A stretch of 64,000 nt of DNA. It comes from Winogradskyella sp. MH6. Its GTDB lineage: Bacteria; Bacteroidota; Bacteroidia; Flavobacteriales; Flavobacteriaceae. The stretch spans positions 186,001 through 250,000 of the forward strand of contig NZ_CP094494.1 of the NCBI RefSeq assembly GCF_022810765.1, given 5' to 3'. The notes under the pieces are model-generated. The model did not search any database. It saw only the letters and a list, made by a program, of their open reading frames with translations, and was not told the DNA's origin. Positions 17,519-26,120 of this stretch are shown piece by piece. A program made the translations under genes and the position numbers. Within the stretch, counting starts at the first letter, position 1; each line of letters begins with the position of its first letter.

Positions 17519-17591
17519 AATTTTGAACAAAAAAGTAAAATTTAATTGAATATAATTAACTTTAGACTTAAATAACACCAACTAAAGAGCC

Positions 17592-18908
17592 ATGAGTCAA
17601 GATTATAACAATCCTGCGTTTAAAAAATTGCTTCAAAAATTACAGGAAGAAAGCTGGCAACTAGAGTTGCTTATTTCTGGTTTTGCCATATTTGGATTGT
17701 TTTCGGCATATCCAACGCTGCAAGTGGCTTCAAAAGCTGCTCAAAATGATAACAATGTTCAGCTCACTGTTTTCTTGTTTGTAGCATTAGCAGCCTGTTC
17801 TATCTTAATTTTTAATCTTTTGCTCCATGTGCTTTTACGTGGTTTGTGGATTGGTGCCTTGGGCTTACGATATGTTTCTGGAGATATTGATTATGAGAAA
17901 TTAAATTACGGTAAAAAGTTTTCAGGATACTTAGAAAAGAAAGTCGGTTCGTTTGACCGTTACATTGCCCGATTAGAAAACTACTGTAGTGTTATTTTTG
18001 CGATATCATTTATGTTAATCTTTTACGTTCTTGCATTTGCTTTGACGTTTACAATTATAGGCTTAATAATAAGCTTTATGATTGATGGAAATGATTCAAG
18101 TTCTGTACTTCTTTGGATTGGAATTCCGCTTCTAGTATTTATGGTCATAGGGATGTTCCTGACCTTTTTTGATTTTTTATCGCTCGGTTTGTTAAAAAAG
18201 AAAAATTGGATTAGTAAACTGTATTTCCCATTTTACTGGGTGTTTAGCTTTATAACGCTTGCCTTTTTGTACAGACCTTTAGTCTATAACTTCTTGGATA
18301 ACAAATTCGGTAAAAGATTGAGTTTTCTTTTAGTTCCTGTCTATTTTGCCTTGTTGATGATTACAACTTTGAATTATAATCATTCTAACTATTTTGAGTT
18401 TGATGAGAACTCCAACAGCTTTGTCGCTAATTCTTACAATTACGAAAATGAACTTGTTGACGAATCAGACTTTATTGAAGATATCGCTATAAATAGTAAA
18501 GTAATTTCTGAGCCCTTCGTAAAAGTCTTTATTGTTTTTGATGATTATATAGAAGATGAACTTTACAAGTTTAACCCAAAACTAAAACCAGAGTCTGATG
18601 ATAGAGGCATAAAGTCGAAATTTATCATCATTAATGGCAATAAGCTCTCTGATAATAAAACTTTGCAACAGGAGTATTTAAAAACTTTCAATTCTATTTA
18701 TTCAGTAAAGGTTGATTCTACAGTATTTAAATCTGAATTTGTTCTCGGAAAAACCATTAAAAACCAAAAAGGATTTGAAACCTATATAGGTATTAAAAAC
18801 CTATCTGAAGGCAAACATCAGCTGAAAGTTATTAGAAAACGAATAAGAAAATCGGATACGACATCTGTATTAGATGCAAATATTCCGTTTTGGTACTACC
18901 CAGATTAA
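17592..18908 (+). CDS. Unknown polytopic membrane protein, 438 residues
   Basis: Residues about 25-265 hold six hydrophobic helices (for example LLISGFAIFGLFSAYPTL, LYFPFYWVFSFITLAFLY, LSFLLVPVYFALLMITTL). The remaining 170 residues form a soluble, acidic, strand-rich domain. I recognise no family. The gene is on the plus strand between two divergent or convergent sigma-factor operons and its last 4 bases overlap the end of the gene at 18905. The ATG at 17592 is chosen because the sequence before it is untranslated AT-rich DNA. Confidence 0.7.
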   Translation: MSQDYNNPAFKKLLQKLQEESWQLELLISGFAIFGLFSAYPTLQVASKAAQNDNNVQLTVFLFVALAACSILIFNLLLHVLLRGLWIGALGLRYVSGDIDYEKLNYGKKFSGYLEKKVGSFDRYIARLENYCSVIFAISFMLIFYVLAFALTFTIIGLIISFMIDGNDSSSVLLWIGIPLLVFMVIGMFLTFFDFLSLGLLKKKNWISKLYFPFYWVFSFITLAFLYRPLVYNFLDNKFGKRLSFLLVPVYFALLMITTLNYNHSNYFEFDENSNSFVANSYNYENELVDESDFIEDIAINSKVISEPFVKVFIVFDDYIEDELYKFNPKLKPESDDRGIKSKFIIINGNKLSDNKTLQQEYLKTFNSIYSVKVDSTVFKSEFVLGKTIKNQKGFETYIGIKNLSEGKHQLKVIRKRIRKSDTTSVLDANIPFWYYPD

Positions 18909-19309
18909 TACGATAGTTTTTGATTAAAATACTGCTTTAACAAAGGTACCTGAATAGCAACCATTATAGCTAACAACACCGTAGCATACATTAAGGTGCT
19001 TGAAAAATCTACGGATAAGTTATTGAATACATCAAACGATACTTCTGGTAAATTATAACGCTCCGAAAGGCTTGAGGAATCGCTAGGCTTATTTAAAATA
19101 ACGTTTACAATTAGAGCCACAAAACCCAAACCTAACAACCACCAAACGTATTTAGGAATTAATGGCTTATATATAATAGTTTTAGTTTCTGAAAGTGCTT
19201 CAATTTTAGACATTACATCATTGGTAAAATTTACTGGTGCTTTTTCTAAACTATCATTAGCCATTAACTTATCGACTAATTCTTCTATTCTTTTATCTTC
19301 ATTTTCCAT
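18905..19309 (-). CDS. Putative anti-sigma membrane protein, 134 residues
   Basis: A small protein with an acidic cytosolic N-terminal half (KRIEELVDKLMANDSLEKAP then NFTNDVMSKIEAL) and two membrane helices (about 53-70, YVWWLLGLGFVALIVNVIL, and about 103-122). It begins 3 bp after the stop of the ECF sigma gene at 19313, the standard place for an anti-sigma factor. It has no zinc motif. The role is inferred from position and topology. It overlaps the convergent gene at 17592-18908 by 4 bp. Confidence 0.65.
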   Translation of the reverse strand: MENEDKRIEELVDKLMANDSLEKAPVNFTNDVMSKIEALSETKTIIYKPLIPKYVWWLLGLGFVALIVNVILNKPSDSSSLSERYNLPEVSFDVFNNLSVDFSSTLMYATVLLAIMVAIQVPLLKQYFNQKLSY

Positions 19310-19312
19310 CTT

Positions 19313-19879
19313 TCAAGCTGTTTTAGGTTGAAAATACTGTTCTAAAATTACGGCTAATTTTTTTCGGGCTCTAAAAAGCTTCACTTTAACCGTATTGGCT
19401 TCAATATTTATAATTTTTGCTATTTCCTCTAAAGATAATTCTTCAAAATAAAATAACGTTAATAAGGCACTGCTATCTTCGGGTAATTTGTTGATACATT
19501 TCTTTATCAAATCACTTTTTTCCTCTTTAATAATATTATCCAAAGCATTATCGATAGTATCTAATTTATTAAATGTAAACTCATCTATAGCAACATTGTT
19601 TAAGTGTTTTTTATTCTTTTTAATAGTATCTAAACATGTATTATAAGCTACTCTGTAAATCCATGTAGAGAATTTTGAATCTCCTTTAAACTTATCTAAA
19701 GATTTAAACACCTTTATGAACGTATCTTGCGCCACTTCCTCCGCCTCTTCTCTATGCTTTAACATGCGCAATGCTAATGTATACACCAAGTCCTTATAAC
19801 GATCTACTAATTGCGCATAAGCCCTAGTATCGCCATTTTTAATAGCTGCAATTAATATGTTTTCGTCGTTGGTGGTCAT
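19313..19879 (-). CDS. ECF-type RNA polymerase sigma factor (self-activating candidate)
   Basis: A 188-residue ECF sigma factor. Region 2 spans about 15-90 (MLKHREEAEEVAQDTFIKVF and STWIYRVAYNTCLDTIKK) and region 4 about 125-180 (FEELSLEEIAKIINIEANTV). The gene is followed at 3 bp by a likely anti-sigma gene. Immediately upstream is one half of a twin divergent promoter (TGTAACCTAAA..GTCGTC); the other half faces the membrane-protein gene at 20026. This layout strongly suggests that the factor drives its own operon and the divergent gene. With the -10 ending 12 bp before the ATG, the leader would be only about 5 nt. Confidence 0.93.
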   Translation of the reverse strand: MTTNDENILIAAIKNGDTRAYAQLVDRYKDLVYTLALRMLKHREEAEEVAQDTFIKVFKSLDKFKGDSKFSTWIYRVAYNTCLDTIKKNKKHLNNVAIDEFTFNKLDTIDNALDNIIKEEKSDLIKKCINKLPEDSSALLTLFYFEELSLEEIAKIINIEANTVKVKLFRARKKLAVILEQYFQPKTA

Positions 19880-19891
19880 TTTTATAGTTAA

Positions 19892-19917
19892 GACGACAGT
19901 TTGTTCCTTTAGGTTAC
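19892..19917 (-). promoter_or_regulatory. Twin ECF promoter, leftward half
   Basis: On the minus strand GTAACC (19912-19917) and GTCGTC (19892-19897) are separated by 14 bases. The 11-base block TGTAACCTAAA is shared with the rightward half. The identical blocks and identical spacing on both strands rule out a chance single match. Confidence 0.7.
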
Positions 19918-19952
19918 AATTTAGATTGAAAAAAATATTTTTTACAAAAAGT

Positions 19953-19978
19953 GTAACCTAAAAGTTTAGCTTGTCGTC
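19953..19978 (+). promoter_or_regulatory. Twin ECF promoter, rightward half
   Basis: GTAACC (19953-19958), 14 bases, GTCGTC (19973-19978), then about 47 bp to the ATG at 20026. It has the same blocks and spacer as the leftward half at 19892-19917. The spacers themselves differ, which points to conserved binding blocks and not to a recent inverted duplication. Confidence 0.7.
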
Positions 19979-20025
19979 ATAAGCTAAGAATCAATTAAAA
20001 TTAATCAATTAAAAAAACAAACATT

Positions 20026-20373
20026 ATGGACGCAGAAATATTAATACCAATCAGTCTTTTTGCAGCAATTTTTGGAATGGTATACTTATACTTTTCTACT
20101 AGAAACAAAGAGCGTCTTGCGCTTATAGAAAAAGGAGCAGATGCCAGTATCTTTAATATTGGTAAACGCGCAGGCTCATCTTGGAAGGTTATCGTTTTAA
20201 ACTTAGCGTTTTTACTAATGGGCATAGGATTAGGCGTATTTATTGCGCATATCTTAGAAACTTACACAAGCTTAAACGATGGTACTGTTTATCCTGCAAT
20301 GATTTTCTTAATGGCAGGACTAGGACTTTATGTTGGCTACACCCAAACCAAAAAAGCTTTAGACTCAGAATAA
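20026..20373 (+). CDS. Small membrane protein (DUF6249-like), likely sigma-controlled
   Basis: A 115-residue protein with three hydrophobic helices (about 4-23, 53-75 and 86-103). Between helices 1 and 2 is the segment STRNKERLALIEKGADASIF, which is typical of DUF6249/DUF4175-like small membrane proteins of Bacteroidota. The function is unknown. It stands alone on the plus strand with its own terminator and a sigma-type promoter that mirrors that of the divergent sigma operon, so it is probably a main target of that sigma factor. Confidence 0.75.
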   Translation: MDAEILIPISLFAAIFGMVYLYFSTRNKERLALIEKGADASIFNIGKRAGSSWKVIVLNLAFLLMGIGLGVFIAHILETYTSLNDGTVYPAMIFLMAGLGLYVGYTQTKKALDSE

Positions 20374-20397
20374 CACTCATCAATCAATCAGACAATC

Positions 20398-20436
20398 AAC
20401 GCTTCTTCCTAATTATATGGAAGAAGCGTTTTTTTA
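20398..20436 (+). terminator. Terminator after the small membrane protein gene
   Basis: A perfect 12-bp stem (AACGCTTCTTCC with GGAAGAAGCGTT) around a 9-base loop, followed by six more Ts. Confidence 0.88.
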
Positions 20437-20456
20437 TACAATTCATTTTATTATTT

Positions 20457-20482
20457 GTCATGCTGAATTTATTTCAGCATCT
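20457..20482. repeat. Small palindromic repeat (GTCATGCTGAA type)
   Basis: GTCATGCTGAATTTATTTCAGCATCT; ATGCTGAA pairs with TTCAGCAT. It lies 10 bp before the gene at 20492. Confidence 0.5.
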
Positions 20483-20491
20483 TTATAATCT

Positions 20492-21478
20492 ATGAGTTCC
20501 AAATTATATATAACTGTATTTTCTATCGTTTTAGGATGGCATTTAGGCTTTTCTCAAATCAAAGTTTTAGATAGCATTTCAAAATCACCTGTAAGTTATG
20601 CCACCATATCGTTTGGTAATGGCCAAGGTATTTTTGCAGATGATGATGGTGTGTTTTATTTTACAAAAAAACTATATCCAGATGTAGACTCGCTACATAT
20701 TTCGGCCATTGGTTTTAAAAACCTCAACATTGCTGCAGAAAATTTACCCAACCAATTATTATTACAGCCTCAAGCAGATGCTTTAGATGAAGTGGTTCTT
20801 AGCACTAATCTCAATCGAAAATTTAAAGAAGAAACTTTAAAACCATATCTCGATGATGATTATTACAACTGCTGGTTACCTACTATAGAGTCTGAGATTG
20901 CTGTATATTTCTCTAAATTTTCAGAACAAGATCAAAAGCTAACCAGTGTTACGTTTCCTATCGCATTAGAATCTAAAGATTGGAACAAACGAAAACGAGC
21001 CAATAGCGATAAAAAGAAGTTTTCAACTTTATTTAAGGTACAATTTTATGCCAATGACAATGGTAAACCTGGTAAGGTACTTACGTATGAAACCATTGTT
21101 TTTAGAGCTACAGAAAAAAATGGAGATGCCTATGAACTGAGTGTTGAAGACTACGATATTTACATTCCTAAAAATGGATTTTTTGTATCTATTCAAGTAA
21201 TGGGCTACACCAATAAGGAAGGTAAGCTTCTACCTAACAAAAAATATAAGGAAATAAAAACTAAAAACGGTGTTGTAAAAATTCCAACTAATTTTAGACC
21301 ACTTTTACCATTTACTGATGAAATTGAGAGTAAAAACACCTACATAAAACGCATATTTATAAGTGGTAACAATTGGGTAAAGTTTGATAAAGGCAATGGT
21401 TTTAAATCTAGCTTACTCGACAAAAATCTTTTTAATTACGGCATTGGCATAACCTATAAAACATTTAAAGATGAATAA
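20492..21478 (+). CDS. Exported protein with carboxypeptidase-regulatory-like domain
   Basis: A 328-residue protein with a signal peptide (about 1-21, ending GFSQ) and an N-terminal beta-sandwich of the CarboxypepD_reg-like type (about 22-110: VLDSISKSPVSYATISFGN, DDDGVFYF, DSLHISAIGF). The rest (about 110-328) is strand-rich with no motif I know. Such proteins in Bacteroidota are often surface or periplasmic; a role cannot be given. It overlaps the next gene by 8 bp and may form a three-gene unit with it and the gene at 21830. Confidence 0.75.
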   Translation: MSSKLYITVFSIVLGWHLGFSQIKVLDSISKSPVSYATISFGNGQGIFADDDGVFYFTKKLYPDVDSLHISAIGFKNLNIAAENLPNQLLLQPQADALDEVVLSTNLNRKFKEETLKPYLDDDYYNCWLPTIESEIAVYFSKFSEQDQKLTSVTFPIALESKDWNKRKRANSDKKKFSTLFKVQFYANDNGKPGKVLTYETIVFRATEKNGDAYELSVEDYDIYIPKNGFFVSIQVMGYTNKEGKLLPNKKYKEIKTKNGVVKIPTNFRPLLPFTDEIESKNTYIKRIFISGNNWVKFDKGNGFKSSLLDKNLFNYGIGITYKTFKDE

Positions 21479-21827
21479 CCCTATTGGACTATACATTATG
21501 GCTGGCATGTATATTTTGGCAGGCCTTATGCACTTTGTTAAACCCAAAATGTATATGCGTATTATGCCAAGGTATTTACCAAATCACAAATTTCTTGTGC
21601 TACTTAGTGGTGTTACCGAAATTGTTTTGGGATCAGCTTTGTTATTCTCAGAAACCAAAGCCTTTGCCATTTATGGTATTATAGCAATGCTAGTTATTTT
21701 TCTCCTAGTGCATTTTTACATGCTGTCTGGTGAAAAAGCTTCTGCCGGCATCCCAAAATGGATATTAATTTTAAGAATTCCGTTTCAATTTTTCTTGATG
21801 TATTGGGCTTGGGTTTATTTGAGATAA
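21471..21827 (+). CDS. DoxX-like small membrane protein
   Basis: A 118-residue protein with four hydrophobic helices in the DoxX/MauE layout (GLYIMAGMYILAGLMHFVKP at the start, then YLPNHKFLVLLSGVTEIVLG). The family is linked to quinone or redox functions, but small members like this have no proven role. It overlaps the upstream gene by 8 bp, and the next gene begins 3 bp after its stop, which indicates translational coupling in a short operon. Confidence 0.8.
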   Translation: MNNPIGLYIMAGMYILAGLMHFVKPKMYMRIMPRYLPNHKFLVLLSGVTEIVLGSALLFSETKAFAIYGIIAMLVIFLLVHFYMLSGEKASAGIPKWILILRIPFQFFLMYWAWVYLR

Positions 21828-21829
21828 TT

Positions 21830-22348
21830 ATGGAAATAACAAAACACTGCCAACTTTGCAATCATCAAAAAGTAGATTTTAAAACAGGAACAATTTGTGG
21901 TATAACAGACAGAAAGCCAGAGTTTGTAAATAAATGTGTTAATGCTAAATTAGATTCTAAACTTGAAAATAAAATCGAAACCACAAATGTAGAGTATCAA
22001 CGTGTATTGCAATCTAAGTGGCTAGTTTATACCAATTTCATTGTGTTTTTAATAATTGGTATAGCAGTGATTTTAACAGGCTATTTTTTAGCCCAATATT
22101 TATTAAAGTTTAGAGTAATTGGAGCTGCTCCTTTTATAATTTCTCTAGTAGGATTGTTATTTGTTATACCTTTAGCTACTGGTCCTCTCAATACCTACAA
22201 AAATGATCTTAAGCTTGCAAAAGAAAGAAAAGATGATGTTGATGAAGTTTTAAAACTTTACGGAATTAAATATGACATAAATATTTCTTTTGGAAAAAAA
22301 TATCATGGTACTCAAGATGTTTATGTAGATCTTAAGGTAAAAAAGTAA
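21830..22348 (+). CDS. Unknown membrane protein with Cys-rich N-terminus
   Basis: The frame extends to 21758, but the ATG at 21830, 3 bp after the DoxX gene, gives MEITKHCQLCNHQ as a sensible start (172 residues). Five cysteines and a histidine in the first 32 residues (HCQLCNH, TICG, NKC) suggest a small zinc-binding domain. Two helices follow at about 62-85 and 94-117, then a soluble tail. The family is not recognised. The stop codon abuts the end of the convergent dipeptidase gene (22348/22349). Confidence 0.7.
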   Translation: MEITKHCQLCNHQKVDFKTGTICGITDRKPEFVNKCVNAKLDSKLENKIETTNVEYQRVLQSKWLVYTNFIVFLIIGIAVILTGYFLAQYLLKFRVIGAAPFIISLVGLLFVIPLATGPLNTYKNDLKLAKERKDDVDEVLKLYGIKYDINISFGKKYHGTQDVYVDLKVKK

Positions 22349-23029
22349 CTAATCCACCTCAAAATCAAAATAAGTTTTTGGAAAAGGTTCCCAACGCAAT
22401 GTAAAATGCCACCACTCTTTTGGGTAATTTCTAAAATTATGTTTTAGCATTACACGTTGCAGCAATTGACGATTCTTTTTTTGGCTTTCAGTTATACTAT
22501 CATAATCTACCCAAGACTGTTTACCAAAAAAATCAAATGGACTACCCATATCCAGTGGTTTACCAGTATTGCCATCTATAACCGTAAGATCAACTGTGCT
22601 TCCTCTGCTATGGCCAGATTTAGAAGCTATGTAACCAGCTTTAAATAAATTCCGCTTTTTTACATTGGGATAAAAAACAGATTTATTCACTGTGTCATTT
22701 AATACTCTTGCCCAACGCACAAAATGATTAACAGCACGCTGCGGTCTGTAACCATCATGAACTAATAAGCACAAATTCTGTTCTTGCAACTCATCTTGTA
22801 CTAACTTTAGCTTTTCAGCAGCAGCTCTGGTTAAGATTAAATGGTTAGACTTATAACCATCAATCGTATCACCAACAAAATTATGAGTTGTAAAATACCT
22901 AAGTTCTACATCTAAATCTGGTATTACAGACTTAACGTACACAAATCCTTCTGGCAAATTTTGTTTCTGGTAAAAACCAAAGCACAAAAGACCCAAAGCA
23001 ATTATTGATATGAGAATTTTATTTTTCAT
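22349..23029 (-). CDS. D-alanyl-D-alanine dipeptidase (VanX/DdpX-like, peptidase M15)
   Basis: A 226-residue zinc peptidase with an N-terminal export signal (about 1-20). The metal site is complete: His140 and Asp147 in SGHSRGSTVD, and His208 in KEWWHFT, with Glu205 as the general base. DGYRPQRA around residue 94 holds the conserved arginine. The family cleaves D-Ala-D-Ala, either in peptidoglycan recycling or, as VanX, in vancomycin resistance. There are no vanH/A-type ligase or regulator genes nearby, so recycling or cell-wall turnover is the better guess. It is divergent from the AlkB-like gene with a 32-bp gap. Confidence 0.87.
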   Translation of the reverse strand: MKNKILISIIALGLLCFGFYQKQNLPEGFVYVKSVIPDLDVELRYFTTHNFVGDTIDGYKSNHLILTRAAAEKLKLVQDELQEQNLCLLVHDGYRPQRAVNHFVRWARVLNDTVNKSVFYPNVKKRNLFKAGYIASKSGHSRGSTVDLTVIDGNTGKPLDMGSPFDFFGKQSWVDYDSITESQKKNRQLLQRVMLKHNFRNYPKEWWHFTLRWEPFPKTYFDFEVD

Positions 23030-23061
23030 GACGATGCACTAATTTAGAGAAAAATTATCCT

Positions 23062-23667
23062 ATGGACTTGTTTTCTGCAGAGAAACAACATTTTATTTTA
23101 CCTAATGCTGAACTCATCTATGTGCCTAATTTTTTCAATTATCCTGAATCTGATAACTATTTTAAAATTATAAAAGACCAAACCAACTGGCAACAAGATG
23201 ATATTACAGTGTTTGGTAAAACATACAAGCAGCCAAGATTAACTGCTTTATACGGTGATACAAAACAAACTTACAGTTACTCTAACATAACAATGCATCC
23301 TGAAGCTTTTACTTCAAACCTTTTGGATATTAAATCTAAAGTTGAAAAATTCTCAGATGAAAAATTCAACACACTGTTAATTAATCTCTACAGAGATGGC
23401 AATGACAGCAATGGTTGGCATGCAGATAATGAAAAAGAACTAGGAAAAAATCCAGTGATTGCCTCAGTAAGTTTTGGAGAGGTACGACCCTTTCACTTTA
23501 AACACCGAAGATTAAAAAACGAGCGACACAAACTTAATCTAGAGCACGGAAGTTTACTCCTAATGAAAGGCGAAATGCAGCATTATTGGCTACATCAAAT
23601 TGCTAAGACAAAAAAGAAAGTTGAGCCAAGAATAAACTTAACTTTTAGAAGACTTGTAAATGTATAA
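23062..23667 (+). CDS. AlkB-like 2-oxoglutarate/Fe(II)-dependent dioxygenase
   Basis: A 201-residue single-domain dioxygenase. The iron ligands are His120 and Asp122 (GWHADN) and His178 (WLHQI); Arg190 and Arg196 in EPRINLTFRR fit the 2-oxoglutarate-binding and substrate arginines of AlkB. It resembles the ALKBH2/3-type bacterial group, which repairs N-methylated DNA bases by oxidative demethylation in the cytosol. There is no ada or alkA gene next door. A strong terminator follows. The gene is divergent from the dipeptidase gene. Confidence 0.88.
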   Translation: MDLFSAEKQHFILPNAELIYVPNFFNYPESDNYFKIIKDQTNWQQDDITVFGKTYKQPRLTALYGDTKQTYSYSNITMHPEAFTSNLLDIKSKVEKFSDEKFNTLLINLYRDGNDSNGWHADNEKELGKNPVIASVSFGEVRPFHFKHRRLKNERHKLNLEHGSLLLMKGEMQHYWLHQIAKTKKKVEPRINLTFRRLVNV

Positions 23668-23671
23668 AAAC

Positions 23672-23702
23672 AAAAAACCGGGTTCCCTCAAACCCGGTTT
23701 TT
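23672..23702 (+). terminator. Terminator after the AlkB-like gene
   Basis: AAACCGGGTT pairs with AACCCGGTTT around CCCTCA, with A- and T-runs on both sides. It is the most GC-rich stem in the window. Confidence 0.88.
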
Positions 23703-24038
23703 CTAATTTGCTTTTTTATTATGATAGTAGATTTAGGGTCTCTAAGTCAACATAACATAATGCAAATATTAATTAATTAATCCATTGAACTAAAAACTAA
23801 ATTTTAGTACACTTCAAATATATAATTAGGTTTTAATTTCATCGCTTAAAAACACTATTAATCGATGAAATACATATAATTTTAACATTTAAAGATAAAA
23901 ATATGCATTTCGTCGATAAAATGCACGCTATTAAAAAGTAAAATTGTACTTGATCACACAATAAAATCATTCTAAAAAAGTTGGAAAACTATACATAGAA
24001 AGTATTATCAATTAACTTTACTGAATAAATAAACAGAT
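23703..24038. other. Gene-free AT-rich gap
   Basis: No gene is visible. The only structure is a 9-bp inverted repeat (ATTTCATCG at 23836-23844 and CGATGAAAT at 23863-23871), followed near 23908 by the related TTTCGTCGATAAAATGCA. These could be regulator sites for the gene at 24039, but nothing more can be said. Confidence 0.3.
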
Positions 24039-24965
24039 ATGAAATATTATTTATTAGTCCTTAGCTTTTTATGGGCTTCGTTATCTTTTAGTCAAGAACC
24101 TAGATTTAAAATAGAAGAACTAACTATAACAAAATGGATTGATGGTACTTTATTAACTCCAATAGACGTGGATAAACCTAGTTTAGCAATAATTATTGCT
24201 GGCTCTGGTCCTACAGACCGTAATGGAAACCAAAATTTTCTTAAAAATAATTCTTTAAAGAAACTCGCCGAAAGCATATCTAATAAAGGTATTTCAAGCT
24301 TTAGATACGACAAACGCATAGTAAAACAAATAAGAAAAGGCAATGTAGATAAGGACTTAATGTTCGATGATTTTGTAAGTGATGCCGAAGATGTTATCAA
24401 GTACTTTAAAGAGAAAAAAGCCTACTCAAAAATATATGTTATAGGCCATAGCCAAGGAAGTTTGGTTGGTATGCTTGCAGCAAAAGAAAATGTAGATGGC
24501 TTTATTTCATTGGCTGGTGCAGGTCAAAACATTGGGGATGTTATTGTAGATCAGGTTACCAACATGGCTCCTAAACTTGGTGAAGAAGCCCAAAAAGTTG
24601 TGGACAAACTAAAAAAAGGAGAAACCACCACAGAGTATCCACAAGCACTAGCTTCGGTTTTTAGTATAGACATTCAACCATTTATGATTAACTGGATGCA
24701 GTACAACCCTACCGAAATTATTAGCGAATTAAAAATTCCGGTACTAATCGTCAATGGCACAAAAGATCTTCAAGTATCAGAGGAAGAAGCACAATTATTA
24801 AAAGATGCTAATGAAGGTGCCGAATTAAAAATTATTGAAAACATGAATCATGTCTTCTTCGAAATTAAAGGAGACGATTTAGAAAATTCTAAATCTTACA
24901 ATGAAGCTTTTAGACCAATTTCTACAGAACTTGTTGATGCTATTGTTGCTTTTATAAACGCTTAA
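24039..24965 (+). CDS. Exported alpha/beta hydrolase
   Basis: A 308-residue protein with a signal peptide (about 1-19, ending SFSQ) and an alpha/beta-hydrolase fold. The nucleophile elbow is GHSQGS with Ser138; the acid is probably the Asp in NGTKDLQV and the base the His in NMNHVFF. The oxyanion region is AGSGPTDRNGNQ, a pattern common in Bacteroidota periplasmic esterase/dienelactone-hydrolase-like proteins. The substrate is unknown. It is a single gene closed by a terminator at 24991. Confidence 0.85.
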   Translation: MKYYLLVLSFLWASLSFSQEPRFKIEELTITKWIDGTLLTPIDVDKPSLAIIIAGSGPTDRNGNQNFLKNNSLKKLAESISNKGISSFRYDKRIVKQIRKGNVDKDLMFDDFVSDAEDVIKYFKEKKAYSKIYVIGHSQGSLVGMLAAKENVDGFISLAGAGQNIGDVIVDQVTNMAPKLGEEAQKVVDKLKKGETTTEYPQALASVFSIDIQPFMINWMQYNPTEIISELKIPVLIVNGTKDLQVSEEEAQLLKDANEGAELKIIENMNHVFFEIKGDDLENSKSYNEAFRPISTELVDAIVAFINA

Positions 24966-24990
24966 AATCTACTCTAAATACTGTAAAATC

Positions 24991-25023
24991 AAAAAAAGCA
25001 TCTCAAAAATGAGATGCTTTTTT
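24991..25023 (+). terminator. Terminator after the hydrolase gene
   Basis: A perfect 12-bp stem (AAAAAGCATCTC with GAGATGCTTTTT) around AAAAAT. Confidence 0.88.
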
Positions 25024-25203
25024 ACTAACTAACCAACCAAAATGTAATGTCACGATTTTGTAGTGTTGTTACGATTGTAACTATCGCTGTAACCATTACA
25101 CCTAGTATATAACAAACCGCGTGCCAAACTCTATTTTTTATTTTTTTTCATAAATATTGTAACAATTATTTGGAAGCAGACACTAATCTTATATATCTTT
25201 ATG

Positions 25204-25220
25204 ATATCATTTTAATATCA
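25204..25220 (+). promoter_or_regulatory. Phased ATATCA repeats before the SPFH operon
   Basis: ATATCA occurs at 25204-25209 and again at 25215-25220, 11 bp apart, which is one helical turn. The first is part of the palindrome ATGATATCAT, and a further degenerate copy follows. They lie 38-54 bp before the SPFH gene and look like a dimer or multimer operator. Confidence 0.4.
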
Positions 25221-25257
25221 TATTGATTTTAATGATTAACCAATTAAATTTTTTAAC

Positions 25258-26118
25258 ATGAAAGAAGAAAAAATCATCGTCCCTGCAAATGGCTACTTTA
25301 TGCTATTTCTGTTTTTATTAGTATTTTTTGGAAGCATAGCTACTATGATTACTTTAAAAACACCTTGGCCAATTATTACTATTGTATTATCGTTGGTTAT
25401 GGCATTTGGTTTTGTCATGGTACAGCCAAATGGATCTAGAGTATTACTATTATTTGGTAAGTACGTTGGTACTATTAAAAAGAATGGTTTCTATTGGGTA
25501 AACCCTTTTTATACCAAAAAGAAAATCTCTCTAAGAGCAAGCAACTTTGATAGTGAACGTCTTAAAGTAAATGACAAACTTGGAAATCCTGTAATGATTA
25601 GTACTATTCTGGTATGGCGCGTACAAGACACTTACAAAGCGGCTTTTGATGTAGACAACTACGAAAACTTTGTGCGAGTACAAACGGATGCTGCAGTACG
25701 TAAGTTAGCAAGTATGTACCCTTACGATAACTTTGCCGACGAAGGACATGATGAAGACATTACCCTTCGCTCTAGTGTAAACGAAGTTAGTGAAGCCTTA
25801 GAAAAAGAAATTGATGAGCGCTTATCTATTGCCGGAATTGAAGTTTTAGAAGCACGAATTGGCTACCTGGCTTATGCGCAAGAAATTGCAAATGCCATGC
25901 TAAAGCGTCAGCAAGCAACCGCAATTGTGGCTGCCAGACATAAGATTGTACAAGGTGCTGTAAGTATGGTAGAAATGGCAATTGAAGAACTAAACAAAAA
26001 TGAAATTGTTGAGCTAGATGAAGAACGTAAAGCTGCAATGGTAAGTAATCTTATGGTCGTACTTTGTGGAGACAAAGAGGCTGCTCCTGTAGTTAATACC
26101 GGAACTTTAAGTCATTAA
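25258..26118 (+). CDS. SPFH/Band 7 (stomatin-like) membrane protein
   Basis: A 286-residue protein with two N-terminal membrane helices (about 12-32 and 36-57) and an SPFH domain (about 60-230, including [19 protein letters not shown] and [23 protein letters not shown]). A coiled-coil tail follows ([20 protein letters not shown]). SPFH proteins form membrane-bound ring oligomers linked to membrane organisation and proteolysis. It begins a four-gene cluster in which the genes are separated by 2 bp or overlap, ending with a small DNA-binding protein. Confidence 0.9.
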   Translation: MKEEKIIVPANGYFMLFLFLLVFFGSIATMITLKTPWPIITIVLSLVMAFGFVMVQPNGSRVLLLFGKYVGTIKKNGFYWVNPFYTKKKISLRASNFDSERLKVNDKLGNPVMISTILVWRVQDTYKAAFDVDNYENFVRVQTDAAVRKLASMYPYDNFADEGHDEDITLRSSVNEVSEALEKEIDERLSIAGIEVLEARIGYLAYAQEIANAMLKRQQATAIVAARHKIVQGAVSMVEMAIEELNKNEIVELDEERKAAMVSNLMVVLCGDKEAAPVVNTGTLSH

Positions 26119-26120
26119 GA

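Noticed and set aside
22349..23029. Vancomycin-resistance (VanX) cluster
   Set aside because: There is no D-Ala-D-Lac ligase, dehydrogenase or two-component system nearby. A housekeeping dipeptidase is the simpler reading.
23836..23871. Riboswitch before the hydrolase gene
   Set aside because: Only one short inverted repeat is present and no known riboswitch core; the spacing is loose.
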